NCBI GenBank assembly: GCA_900553295.1
Contig: USCR01000052.1
Coordinates: 1-14,209, forward strand
Length of the DNA stretch: 14,209 bases
Source of the DNA: an uncultured Eubacteriales bacterium
GTDB taxonomy: Bacteria > Bacillota > Clostridia > Christensenellales > Aristaeellaceae
Direction of reading: 5' to 3'
Both the position numbers and the translations under genes were made by a program. Under the pieces are notes generated by a model, which saw nothing but the letters and a program-made list of their open reading frames with translations, was not told the origin of the DNA and did no database searches. Below, piece after piece: positions 1 to 7,522 of this stretch; the stretch's first letter is position 1, and each line of letters opens with the position of its first letter.

Positions 1-160
1 TGCTCCCAGAGATGTCCTCTCTTCCTTTACTGTCCAATATGTTTGACAAACCTACAGCCACCCCCCCGCGCCCCGGCTTCCGGCGCGGCAGGCACCCGCT
101 TAAACAGAAAAAAAACAACCATTAGTACAGGAGAAGAACAGAATAAATATGCAAAGCGTA

Positions 161-188
161 TTGACAAATCAAAAATTGGGTGTATATT
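161..188 (+). promoter_or_regulatory. sigma-A-type promoter of the amino acid importer operon
   Basis: A perfect -35 box TTGACA (161-166) is followed after 16 bp by TATATT (183-188), preceded by TG at 181-182. This predicts a transcript start near 195 and a 5' UTR of about 30 nt before the gene at 227. Bases 1-160 hold no supported gene; a GC-rich 7-bp hairpin at 66-88 has no T-run. Confidence 0.75.
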
Positions 189-226
189 TATGCAGTAATC
201 TTTAGTGCGCAAGGAGGACGGACTTT

Positions 227-1039
227 ATGAAAAAGGTATTGGCATTGGTCTTGGCGCTGTGCATGACCCTGTGCGTGGCGCAGGCTGCCATGGCGGACAT
301 GCTCTCCGATATCCAGGAGAAGGGCACGCTGGTGGTTGGCGCCAACGTGGGTTTCCCTCCCTATGAATTCTACTATACCAATCCGGAAACCGGCGAGGAG
401 GAGCTGCAGGGCTTCGATATGAAGCTGGCGCAGGCCATCGCCGACGAGCTGGGCGTGGAAATGGTGCTGGCGGACCAGACCTTCGCCGGACTGATCACCG
501 CCCTGCGTGCCGGGGAGATTGACATGATCGCCTCCGGCATGGCCATCCGGGAGGACCGGCTGGAAGTGGTGGACTTCTCCGATCCGTATTACGTGGGCGG
601 ACAGATCATGATGGTTCGGGCCGAGGATGCGGACACCCTGACCACCGTGGAGTCCATGGCCGGCAAGCGCGTGGGCGCGCAGATGGGCGCCCTGCAGGCG
701 ACCATCCTGGAAGAGCAGTTTGCGGACTCCGAGCCCCAGCTGATGGACAACATCTCCCTGATGGTGATGGACCTGCTCCAGGGCAGCGTGGACGGCGTGC
801 TGCTCACGGACCTGGTGGCCAAGACCTACATTGCCCGGTATCCCGGCCAGCTGGTGATTTCCCAGGTGCCTGTGGAGTATGACAATACCGCCGGCGTGGC
901 CGTGGCCGTGAACAAGGGCGACAACGCGTCTCTGTTGGAGGTTATCAATTCCGTGATCGAGCGCGTGACCACCGACGGCACCTTTGATGCCTGGGTGGAC
1001 GAAGCCACCGCGCTGAACGCTACGCTGCTGGAGGAGTAA
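227..1039 (+). CDS. Polar amino acid ABC transporter, substrate-binding protein (SBP_bac_3)
   Basis: A 270-residue extracytoplasmic solute-binding protein, family 3, that would capture an amino acid outside the membrane and deliver it to the permease encoded next. Visible: an N-terminal signal peptide (about 1-23, two Lys then a hydrophobic core), the family signature around GFDMKLAQAIADELG (62-76), and the ligand-pocket region REDRLEVVDFSDPYY (108-122). The ATG is 9 nt behind AAGGAGG (211-217). The signal peptide has Cys at 12 and 16 but no good lipobox; AMA-D (21-24) looks like an ordinary signal peptidase I site, which is unusual for a Gram-positive binding protein. Substrate is not readable from sequence; the family includes glutamine, cystine, arginine and histidine binders. 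Confidence 0.93.
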   Translation: MKKVLALVLALCMTLCVAQAAMADMLSDIQEKGTLVVGANVGFPPYEFYYTNPETGEEELQGFDMKLAQAIADELGVEMVLADQTFAGLITALRAGEIDMIASGMAIREDRLEVVDFSDPYYVGGQIMMVRAEDADTLTTVESMAGKRVGAQMGALQATILEEQFADSEPQLMDNISLMVMDLLQGSVDGVLLTDLVAKTYIARYPGQLVISQVPVEYDNTAGVAVAVNKGDNASLLEVINSVIERVTTDGTFDAWVDEATALNATLLEE

Positions 1040-1056
1040 GCAACACCGGCGCGCAG

Positions 1057-1083
1057 GGGGGAAAGGGAATAGCCCTTTCCCCC
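1057..1083 (+). promoter_or_regulatory. Intercistronic stem-loop between binding protein and permease genes
   Basis: A perfect 11-bp inverted repeat, GGGGGAAAGGG (1057-1067) and CCCTTTCCCCC (1073-1083), with a 5-nt loop AATAG. Only two T's follow, so it is not a strong terminator. Its place after the binding-protein stop codon fits an mRNA-stabilising or attenuating element that keeps the binding protein in excess over membrane components, as in malE-malF; that role is inferred. Confidence 0.7.
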
Positions 1084-1115
1084 TTCGTTGGCGCTGCCAA
1101 AGGTAAGGAGTCGTT

Positions 1116-1793
1116 ATGATCAATTTTGCAAAAATCTGGGATATTCTCATTACCAAGTTTCCCGCCTTTATGGAGGGTGTGGAGATCACGCTGCAACTGG
1201 CGTTTTTCACGGTGCTGTTCGGCTCGCTGCTGGGGCTGGTGGTGGCGGTATGCCGCCGCACCCGGCTGCTTCCCCTGCGGTGGCTGATGAATGCCTATGT
1301 GGCCTTTATCCGCGGCACGCCGCTGTTGGTGCAGGTGCTGCTGGTGGTGTACGGCCTGCCGCAGCTGGGCATTCGCTTTCCGCGCATGACCCTGTGCATC
1401 ATTGCCCTGGTCATCAACTCCGGCGCCTATATGGCGGAGCTGATCCGGGCGGGCCTGCAATCCGTGGAAAAGGGACAGGTGGAGGCGGCGGAATCCCTGG
1501 GCATGTCCTCGGGACAGACCATGCTGTACATCATTCTGCCCCAGGCGGTGAAGGTGACCCTGCCGGCCATGGGCAATGAGTTTGTGGCCATTATCAAGGA
1601 ATCTTCCATCCTGTACGCCGTGGGCGTGTACGAGCTGACTTACCAGGCCTACAAGCTGGCTTCGGTGAACTATTACTACATTGAAACCATGATCGTGGCC
1701 GCGCTGATTTACTTCGTGCTCACCTATGTGGCCACGAAGCTGCTGGGCCTGCTGGAGAGGAGGATGCGCCGTGCCGACACGTCAGCCGCTTGA
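1116..1793 (+). CDS. Polar amino acid ABC transporter, permease (HisM/GlnP family)
   Basis: A 225-residue inner-membrane permease with about five hydrophobic helices, the usual size for the HisM family. Family motifs are the RGTPLLVQ segment (66-73) and the EAA loop at 121-144 (conserved EAA at 123-125, G129, then LPQA at 141-144), which docks on the ATPase. Only one permease gene is present, so a homodimer is likely. The ATG follows TAAGGAG (1104-1110) by 5 nt. The last 23 nt overlap the ATPase gene, indicating translational coupling. Confidence 0.94.
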   Translation: MINFAKIWDILITKFPAFMEGVEITLQLAFFTVLFGSLLGLVVAVCRRTRLLPLRWLMNAYVAFIRGTPLLVQVLLVVYGLPQLGIRFPRMTLCIIALVINSGAYMAELIRAGLQSVEKGQVEAAESLGMSSGQTMLYIILPQAVKVTLPAMGNEFVAIIKESSILYAVGVYELTYQAYKLASVNYYYIETMIVAALIYFVLTYVATKLLGLLERRMRRADTSAA

Positions 1794-2541
1794 TTCCGGC
1801 TCCGGCCAGGAAATACTGATTCAAATGGAAGGGCTTGTGAAGAACTTCGGCAAGCTGGAGGTGCTCAAGGGCATCGACCTGAACGTGCGCAAGGGGGACG
1901 TGATCGTGCTCATCGGCCCGTCCGGGTCGGGCAAGAGCACCCTGCTGCGCTCCATCAACCTGCTGGAGAAGCCCACCGCGGGCAAAATCATCTTTGAAGG
2001 CAACGATGTAACCCAGGCGGGCAAGAAGGAGCTCAGCCAGCTGCGCCAGCGCATGGGCATGGTGTTCCAGCAGTTCAACCTTTTCCCGCACCTGAAGGTG
2101 AAGGACAACATCACCGTGGCCCCCATCCGCGTGCGCAACACCCCCAAGGCGGAGGCCGAGGAAAAGGCCCGGAAGCTGCTGACCCGGGTGGGCCTCATCG
2201 ACAAGTGGGACACCTGGCCCCAGAACCTTTCCGGCGGACAGAAGCAGCGCGCAGCCATTGTGCGCGCCCTGGCCATGGACCCGGACGTGATGCTCTTTGA
2301 CGAACCCACCAGCGCCCTGGACCCCGAAATGGTGGGCGAGGTGCTGGACGTAATGAAAAGCCTGGCCCGGGACGGCATGACCATGATGGTGGTGACCCAT
2401 GAGATGCGCTTTGCCCGGGAAGTGGGGGACTATATCCTGTTCATGGACGACGGGCAAATCATCGAGGCAGGTACGCCGGAGCAGATTTTCGACCATCCCC
2501 AGCAGAAGCGCACCCAGGACTTTCTGAAAAAGGTACTGTAA
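1771..2541 (+). CDS. Polar amino acid ABC transporter, ATP-binding protein (GlnQ-like)
   Basis: A 256-residue ATPase that powers the importer from the cytoplasmic face. In order: Walker [10 protein letters not shown] (49-57), Q-loop at FQQFNLFPH (99-107), signature LSGGQ (153-157), Walker B VMLFDEPT with Glu178, D-loop SALD, and switch His210. All key residues are present. The start is taken as GTG 1771 because AGGAGG (1758-1763) sits 7 nt upstream. An in-frame ATG at 1825 would remove the first beta strand and lacks a ribosome binding site, and an upstream in-frame ATG (1726) lies deep in the permease gene. The GTG start lies within the permease gene, so the two are probably translated in a coupled way. 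Confidence 0.93.
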   Translation: MPTRQPLDSGSGQEILIQMEGLVKNFGKLEVLKGIDLNVRKGDVIVLIGPSGSGKSTLLRSINLLEKPTAGKIIFEGNDVTQAGKKELSQLRQRMGMVFQQFNLFPHLKVKDNITVAPIRVRNTPKAEAEEKARKLLTRVGLIDKWDTWPQNLSGGQKQRAAIVRALAMDPDVMLFDEPTSALDPEMVGEVLDVMKSLARDGMTMMVVTHEMRFAREVGDYILFMDDGQIIEAGTPEQIFDHPQQKRTQDFLKKVL

Positions 2542-2560
2542 AAAAAGGAGACGTTGACCC

Positions 2561-3664
2561 ATGCTGACCACGCCCCTGAAAACCCTCAAGCAAGTTATAG
2601 ACCAGCCCAGCGGCTCCCTGGACCAGGAGGACGTCACCCGGGTGGCGGAGATGTTCGCCCGGGAGCTTGCCGACCTGGGCTTTGCGGTGGAAAAGCTCAC
2701 CCATCCCACCCTGGGCCCCACCCTGCGCTGCACCATCGGCGAAGGCGAAAAGCAGCTGATGCTCATGGGGCATATGGATACGGTCTTTCCCCATGAGGTG
2801 AGCGTACCCTTCACCCCCCTGGGGGACGGCCGGGCCAAGGGCAGCGGCCTGACGGACATGAAGGGCGGCCTGGTGGTGATGCTGTATGCCCTGCGCAAGG
2901 CGCTGCCTGCCCTGGACCTGAAGCGTTACCGCCTTTGCGTGGTGCTGAACCCGGATGAGGAGATCGGCTCTCCCTCCAGCGCGGATCTGCTGCTGGAAAC
3001 CGCCAAGGCATCCTTTGCGGCGCTGAGCTTTGAGCCCTCCGGGGACGGAACGCTTACCTGCGCCCGTAAGGGCGTTACCAGCGCGTTCATTGCCTGCAAG
3101 GGCATTCCCGGGCACGCGGGCTCCCAGTACAAGGAGTGCGCCAGCGCCATTCAGGCCCTGTGCGCCCAGATCACCAAGCTCTACGCCCTGCGGGACAACG
3201 CGCGGGAGATTTCCTTCAACGCGGGGCTGATCCGCGGGGGTACGGCGGAGAACGTGGTGGCGCCCGACGCCTCCTGCAAGTGTGAATTCCGCTACTTTGA
3301 CCAGAGCCTGCAAAAGCCGCTGATGGAGCGCATTCAGGCCATCTGCGCGGAGGAGCCGGTGCCCGGGGTAACCACCACGGTGACCTTCGGCGCCTCCCAC
3401 CCGGCCATTGACCTGAACGAAAAGAGCCAGGCGCTGCTGGACATCGCCCTGGAGATCGCTGCCCGGCAGGGGCGGCAGCTGCGCCATGTGCGTACCGGCG
3501 GGGCGGGAGACATCGCCATTGTGGGCCAGGCGGGCATCGGCGTGCTGGACGGCCTGGGCCTGGAGGGCGGCGGCGTGCATACGGTGGAGGAATGGGGCAG
3601 CCTGGACAAGGTGGATCAGGAGATCGACCTGGCGGCGGAACTTATCTGCCGGGTGTGCAAGTAA
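2561..3664 (+). CDS. M20 family zinc metallopeptidase (glutamate carboxypeptidase / ArgE-DapE-like)
   Basis: A 367-residue cytoplasmic dinuclear-zinc hydrolase of the M20 superfamily (carboxypeptidase G2, ArgE, DapE, PepT). Visible active-site residues: His71 and Asp73 (GHMDT), bridging Asp99 (GLTDMKGG), catalytic Glu133 and metal Glu134 (NPDEEIGS), metal Glu158 (FEPSGDG), His185 in the dimerisation domain (PGHAGS), and His340 near the C-terminus (GGGVHTVEEWG). The layout looks complete, with a catalytic domain interrupted by a lid at roughly 165-285. The gene follows the ATPase by 19 bp, with AAGGAG at 2545-2550, and shares the terminator, so it probably hydrolyses what the importer brings in, for instance an N-acyl amino acid or a glutamyl dipeptide. 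That substrate link is inferred. Confidence 0.9.
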   Translation: MLTTPLKTLKQVIDQPSGSLDQEDVTRVAEMFARELADLGFAVEKLTHPTLGPTLRCTIGEGEKQLMLMGHMDTVFPHEVSVPFTPLGDGRAKGSGLTDMKGGLVVMLYALRKALPALDLKRYRLCVVLNPDEEIGSPSSADLLLETAKASFAALSFEPSGDGTLTCARKGVTSAFIACKGIPGHAGSQYKECASAIQALCAQITKLYALRDNAREISFNAGLIRGGTAENVVAPDASCKCEFRYFDQSLQKPLMERIQAICAEEPVPGVTTTVTFGASHPAIDLNEKSQALLDIALEIAARQGRQLRHVRTGGAGDIAIVGQAGIGVLDGLGLEGGGVHTVEEWGSLDKVDQEIDLAAELICRVCK

Positions 3665-3678
3665 AAAAAAATTTTGGT

Positions 3679-3715
3679 GGCAAACCGGAACAAAGGGGCC
3701 GGTTTGCCTTTTTTT
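3679..3715 (+). terminator. Intrinsic terminator of the importer/M20 operon
   Basis: A perfect 10-bp stem GGCAAACCGG (3679-3688) and CCGGTTTGCC (3699-3708) with a 10-nt loop, followed by seven T's (3709-3715). It lies 14 nt after the M20 stop codon. Confidence 0.92.
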
Positions 3716-3732
3716 GTACCGGATGGCCGGTC

Positions 3733-3761
3733 TTTTCAACCTGCTGGAATTGTAGTATAAT
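3733..3761 (+). promoter_or_regulatory. Promoter of the envelope operon
   Basis: A consensus -10 box TATAAT (3756-3761) with TTTTCA (3733-3738, 4 of 6 matches) 17 bp upstream. It sits just after the previous operon's terminator and about 37 nt before the next ATG. Confidence 0.7.
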
Positions 3762-3798
3762 GATAAATGTTTGAATTTTTGTGGGAAAGGGGCCGGTC

Positions 3799-5328
3799 AT
3801 GAGCAAGAACGGGCTTACACGGGAGGAAAACCGCAAGGCGTGGCTGTATGCCTTTTTGATTGTGCTGGGCATGGGGGCGGTGGCCGCCCTGCTGGTGTGG
3901 AGCCGAAGCTGGAACATGACGCCCGTGGAGCTGCGGGAGACCAATCCCCTGGTGACGAAGGCTGCCCGGGGATTAGACGAGATCACCGTGGACGCTTCCT
4001 TTGACCCTGTGGCGCGGACCCTGGCCGTGGAGCAGCGCATGACCCTGTACAACCGTACAGGGGAAACCCTGCCCCAGGCGGTGGTGCGCAGCTGGACCGG
4101 GGCATACCTGGCGGGCGAGACCAGCCCCTGCACCACCAACGAACTGTACTGGAACTGCTACCCCGAGGGCTTTGATCCCGGCGGGCCTGCGCTGGAAAGC
4201 CTGGCGGTCAATGGCCAGGCGGTGGAGGCCCAATGGCTGGACGACGCCCAGACGGCGCTGTCCCTGACGGTGGAGGGAGGATGGGCCCCGGAGGCAAGCG
4301 TGACCCTGGCCATAGACTACCGGGTGGACATTCCCCGGTGTGCCAGCCGCTTTGGGGAAACAGAAGGCATTTGGGCCCTGGGCAACGTGTTCATGCTTCC
4401 GGCCCTGTATGAGGATGGAGCCTGGCGGACGGAGGCGTACCTGTCCGTGGGCGATCCCTTCCAGTCGGCATGCGCCAACTGGACCGTACGCCTGACCCTG
4501 CCGCAGGGGTATACCGCCGCGGCCTCCGGCTGGGGGGAAGCCCTCCGGGTGGGAGACGTGCAGACCGTTACCTTTGAAAGCGAAGCGGTGCGTGACTTTG
4601 CCCTGGTCATCAGCGACGGATTTCAGATGGCCCAGGGCATGGCCGGGGATACCCTGGTCACGGCCTATGCCCGGGACGCCGGAAAGGCTCGGGAAATGGT
4701 GAAATACGCCCAGCAGGCCCTGGAAACCTTTGGGGAGCGCTACGGGACGTACCTGTATCCCAGCCTGACCCTGGCGGAGGTGGACTTCCCCTTCGGGGGT
4801 ATGGAGTACCCCCGTATGGTGATGATGGGCGGCTCCCTGGTGGAAGCTGGGGGCCAGGACCTGGAGCTTACCGTGGCCCACGAGGTGGCGCATCAGTGGT
4901 GGTACGCCATGGTGGGATCGGACAGCTACTACCAGCCCTGGCAGGATGAATCCCTGTGCGAGTATGCGGTGATGGACTACGTGGGGCAGTGGTACAGCGC
5001 CCAGGCCCGGGAGGATTTCCGGGTGCAGCGGGTGGAAGCCGCCCTGCGCACGGGCACCGCGCAGACGGTGACCCCTGGAAGCCCCATCGATTACTTTGCC
5101 AACCTGGAAGAGTACACCCTGGTGTGCTACCGCCGGGGCGCGGCCCTGTGGACGGCCCTGGAACTGGCCCTGGGTAAGGAGGAGCTGGACGGCTTCCTGC
5201 GCGCCTATGTGGAGGCTTACCGCTTCGGCCGCGCCACCCGGGAGGACCTGACCCGGCTGCTCACAGACTACACCGGGCAGGACTGGAGCGCGCTGATGAG
5301 CGACTACCTGGATACACGGATGAATTGA
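3799..5328 (+). CDS. Membrane-anchored M1-like (gluzincin) aminopeptidase
   Basis: A 509-residue protein with one N-terminal transmembrane anchor (about 14-34) and an extracytoplasmic beta-rich region (about 55-275), followed by an M1-type catalytic domain. The zinc site is HEVAHQW (361-367), with catalytic Glu362 and third ligand Glu384 exactly 19 residues after the second His. GGMEYP (333-338) takes the place of the classical exopeptidase motif GxMEN, and Tyr444 (CYRRGAA) is the likely transition-state tyrosine. The change from MEN to MEY suggests different substrate-end recognition. ATG 3799 is preferred over the in-frame GTG 3781 because AAAGGGG (3786-3792) is well placed for the ATG. First gene of the envelope operon; substrate unknown. 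Confidence 0.87.
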   Translation: MSKNGLTREENRKAWLYAFLIVLGMGAVAALLVWSRSWNMTPVELRETNPLVTKAARGLDEITVDASFDPVARTLAVEQRMTLYNRTGETLPQAVVRSWTGAYLAGETSPCTTNELYWNCYPEGFDPGGPALESLAVNGQAVEAQWLDDAQTALSLTVEGGWAPEASVTLAIDYRVDIPRCASRFGETEGIWALGNVFMLPALYEDGAWRTEAYLSVGDPFQSACANWTVRLTLPQGYTAAASGWGEALRVGDVQTVTFESEAVRDFALVISDGFQMAQGMAGDTLVTAYARDAGKAREMVKYAQQALETFGERYGTYLYPSLTLAEVDFPFGGMEYPRMVMMGGSLVEAGGQDLELTVAHEVAHQWWYAMVGSDSYYQPWQDESLCEYAVMDYVGQWYSAQAREDFRVQRVEAALRTGTAQTVTPGSPIDYFANLEEYTLVCYRRGAALWTALELALGKEELDGFLRAYVEAYRFGRATREDLTRLLTDYTGQDWSALMSDYLDTRMN

Positions 5329-5349
5329 CGTGAAAGGATGTAGAAACCT

Positions 5350-6438
5350 ATGGCCAATCGCCCCCAGGATGCGGTGGTGCTGATTCCCTCCCTGGAGCCG
5401 GATGAACGGCTCCCCCGGTATGTGGAAGCGCTGCTGGAAAAGGGGGTTGAACACATTGTGGTGGTGGACGACGGCTCCGGCCCCGACTACCGGCCCATCT
5501 TTGATGCCCTGGCGGCCATGCCCGGCTGCGAAGTGGCCCGGCATGAGGTAAACCGTGGCAAGGGTGCTGCCCTGAAAACGGGGTATGCCCTGATTGCGGA
5601 GCGCTTCCCGGCGTGCAGCGGCGTCATCACCGCGGACGCGGACGGCCAGCACACCGTGGCGGACGTATGGCGCCTGGCGGAGGCGCTGACCCGGGGGGAG
5701 CGCAAGCTGTACCTGGGCAGCCGGGACTTCTCCCTACCCCATGTGCCCAAGAAATCCCGCTACGGCAACTGGATTACCAGCGGGGTGTTCCGCCTGTTTT
5801 ACGGCCAATGGCTGCCCGACACCCAAACGGGCCTGCGGGCCTTCCGCCGGGAGGAACTGGAGCTGATGCGCCAGGTGGAGGGCGAGCGCTACGAGTATGA
5901 GATGCGGGTGCTTATCGCCTGCGCCCGGGCGGGGATTCCCATGGAATCCATCACCATCGAAACGGTGTATGAGAACAACAACGAGGGCTCCCACTTCCAT
6001 CCCCTGCGGGACAGCTACCGCATTTACAAGGTGATTCTGGGAAGCTTTGTGAAGTTTATGGGCACCAGCATCCTGTGCGTGGCCATTGACCAGGGACTGG
6101 CGTGGCTTTTGCGGGACGTGCTGCTGCTGAACCTGGGCATCGATCACAATGGATTGATCTGGGCCAGCGGGCTGCTGGCGCGGCTGGTGTCCTCGGTGTG
6201 CAATTACCAGCTGAACAAGTCCCTGGTGTTCAAGCTGCGGGGCAGTGCCCGGACGGCGGTGTGGCGGTACGTGCTGCTGTGCGTGGCGGTGATCTGCGTG
6301 AGCAACCTGTGCGTGCAGCTGCTCAGCGCCGTGGGCATGGAGGAAGGCGTGGCGAAGATCATCTGCGACACGGTGCTGTATTTCCTGAATTACAGCGTGC
6401 AGAACCGCTGGGTATTCCGTGAGGAGGAAACGGCATGA
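5350..6438 (+). CDS. Bifunctional GT2 glycosyltransferase / GtrA-like membrane protein
   Basis: A 362-residue fusion. Residues 1-225 are a family 2 glycosyltransferase: VVVDDGSG (37-44) in the nucleotide-sugar site, NRGKGAALKTG (68-78), and DADGQH (96-101) carrying the metal-binding DxD. This most resembles polyprenyl-phosphate glycosyltransferases (DPM/GtrB type). Residues about 230-355 form a GtrA-like four-helix domain ending in the typical QNRWVF. GtrA proteins are thought to flip or shuttle polyprenyl-phosphate sugars, so the fusion would make and present a lipid-linked sugar for decorating surface polymers. It starts 21 bp after the peptidase gene behind AAAGGA (5333-5338), and its stop overlaps the next start as ATGA. 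Confidence 0.9.
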   Translation: MANRPQDAVVLIPSLEPDERLPRYVEALLEKGVEHIVVVDDGSGPDYRPIFDALAAMPGCEVARHEVNRGKGAALKTGYALIAERFPACSGVITADADGQHTVADVWRLAEALTRGERKLYLGSRDFSLPHVPKKSRYGNWITSGVFRLFYGQWLPDTQTGLRAFRREELELMRQVEGERYEYEMRVLIACARAGIPMESITIETVYENNNEGSHFHPLRDSYRIYKVILGSFVKFMGTSILCVAIDQGLAWLLRDVLLLNLGIDHNGLIWASGLLARLVSSVCNYQLNKSLVFKLRGSARTAVWRYVLLCVAVICVSNLCVQLLSAVGMEEGVAKIICDTVLYFLNYSVQNRWVFREEETA

Positions 6439-6599
6439 AGTCGGGCTTGAAAAACGTTTTGTTTACGTTGCTGACGCTGGCGCTCATCGCCGGGGTGGCC
6501 TTGGCCGTGCCCCAGGGGAGCATTACCCAGGAGGCCCAGCGCAGCTACCTGGAACAGGGCCCCGCGGTGGAGGACGAATATGCCTTCCTGTTTGAATAA
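6435..6599 (+). CDS. Small membrane or secreted peptide (54 aa), unknown function
   Basis: A 54-codon reading frame with a strong ribosome binding site GAGGAGG (6421-6427) 7 nt before its ATG, overlapping the stop codon of the glycosyltransferase gene by 4 nt (ATGA). The peptide has a short basic start (MKSGLKN), a hydrophobic segment at about 8-25 ending in ALAV, and a polar, acidic tail ending EDEYAFLFE. It could be a signal-anchored membrane peptide or, if cut after ALA, a secreted peptide of about 30 residues. No family was recognised. The translational coupling and spacing support it being real despite its size. Confidence 0.68.
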   Translation: MKSGLKNVLFTLLTLALIAGVALAVPQGSITQEAQRSYLEQGPAVEDEYAFLFE

Positions 6600-6638
6600 G
6601 CGGCGGCTGGAATGATGAACATTTGGAGGGAAACGCAA

Positions 6639-7520
6639 ATGAAAAAATGGTTGGCTCTGCTTTGCGCGGTGCTGCTGCCCGCACTGGCCTTGGGAGAGGC
6701 GACGCCGGCGCTGCCCATGGACTTTACCCCCGGCCACGTGGCCGATCCGGCGAATTATACCGAAAACGGCTATGAGGACGAAACCCTCTCCGTGACCATG
6801 GAGCGGGTCTGGGTGGGGGATGCGCAGTTCAACGTGGCCCGGGTGAAGATTGCCGATCCCTCCCAGCTGCGCATTGGCCTGGCCGCGCCCTTTGGCACCA
6901 AGAAGACCAACCGCGTCTCCACCATTGCCCGGGACAATAACGCGGTGGTGGCCATCGGCGGCGACTACTTCGCCAACGAGGAAGGCGGCTATGTGGTGCG
7001 CATGGGCGAAGCCTACCGGAAAAAGCCCCTGAAGAGCCGGGACATGCTGGTCACTGACAGCAAGGGGAATTTCCATATCCTGAAAAACTCCGACGCCACG
7101 CAGCTCCAGGCGCTCATGGAGGCGGAGGACCCCATCGTTAACGTGTTCAACTTCGGCCCCGCCTTGGTCATCGACGGGGTGCTCCAGGAAATGCCGGAAA
7201 CGTACAACTATAACATCCGCGGCAAGGAACCCCGCTGCGCCATTGGCCAGCTGGGCGAGCTGGAATACCTGCTGGTGGTAGTGGACGGCCGGGGCGCGGC
7301 GGACTCCGAGGGCTGCGACGTGGCCACCCTGGCCCAGTTCATGTATGACCAGGGATGCACCCAGGCCTATAACCTGGACGGCGGCAACAGCGCCCTGATG
7401 TACTTCAACGGGGAGAACTACTCCCGCAAGTCCTTCGAGGCGGAGCGCTCCGTGTCTGACATCATCTATTTTTCCACTGCCATTGACTACGGCCTGGACG
7501 AAACCGCGGAGGAAGAGTGA
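6639..7520 (+). CDS. Secreted NAGPA-type phosphodiester glycosidase domain protein
   Basis: A 293-residue protein with a signal peptide (about 1-19) and a phosphodiester glycosidase (NAGPA, formerly DUF2233) domain. Characteristic segments: GGDYF (107-111), the basic/AIG stretch near 195-203, LLVVVDGRG (211-219), and NLDGGNS (245-251), which matches the family's NLDGGGS core. The mammalian member removes GlcNAc from a phosphodiester; bacterial members are linked to exopolysaccharide or surface glycan processing. Here it would act outside the membrane. ATG 6639 is 8 nt behind GGAGGG (6625-6630); an in-frame ATG at 6612 would place a polar stretch before the signal peptide. It fits the lipid-linked-sugar theme of the operon. 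Confidence 0.88.
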   Translation: MKKWLALLCAVLLPALALGEATPALPMDFTPGHVADPANYTENGYEDETLSVTMERVWVGDAQFNVARVKIADPSQLRIGLAAPFGTKKTNRVSTIARDNNAVVAIGGDYFANEEGGYVVRMGEAYRKKPLKSRDMLVTDSKGNFHILKNSDATQLQALMEAEDPIVNVFNFGPALVIDGVLQEMPETYNYNIRGKEPRCAIGQLGELEYLLVVVDGRGAADSEGCDVATLAQFMYDQGCTQAYNLDGGNSALMYFNGENYSRKSFEAERSVSDIIYFSTAIDYGLDETAEEE

Positions 7521-7522
7521 CC

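Noticed and set aside
66..88. GC-rich 7-bp hairpin CCGCGCC/GGCGCGG
   Set aside because: No T-run on either strand and no gene visibly ending there; too little to call a terminator.
27..212. Minus-strand 61-codon ORF before the importer operon
   Set aside because: It overlaps the promoter, has low-complexity composition and no ribosome binding site.
3973..5652. 559-codon minus-strand ORF opposite the M1 peptidase gene
   Set aside because: Histidine/glycine/glutamine-rich mirror of a GC-rich gene with clear M1 motifs on the plus strand; no domain of its own.
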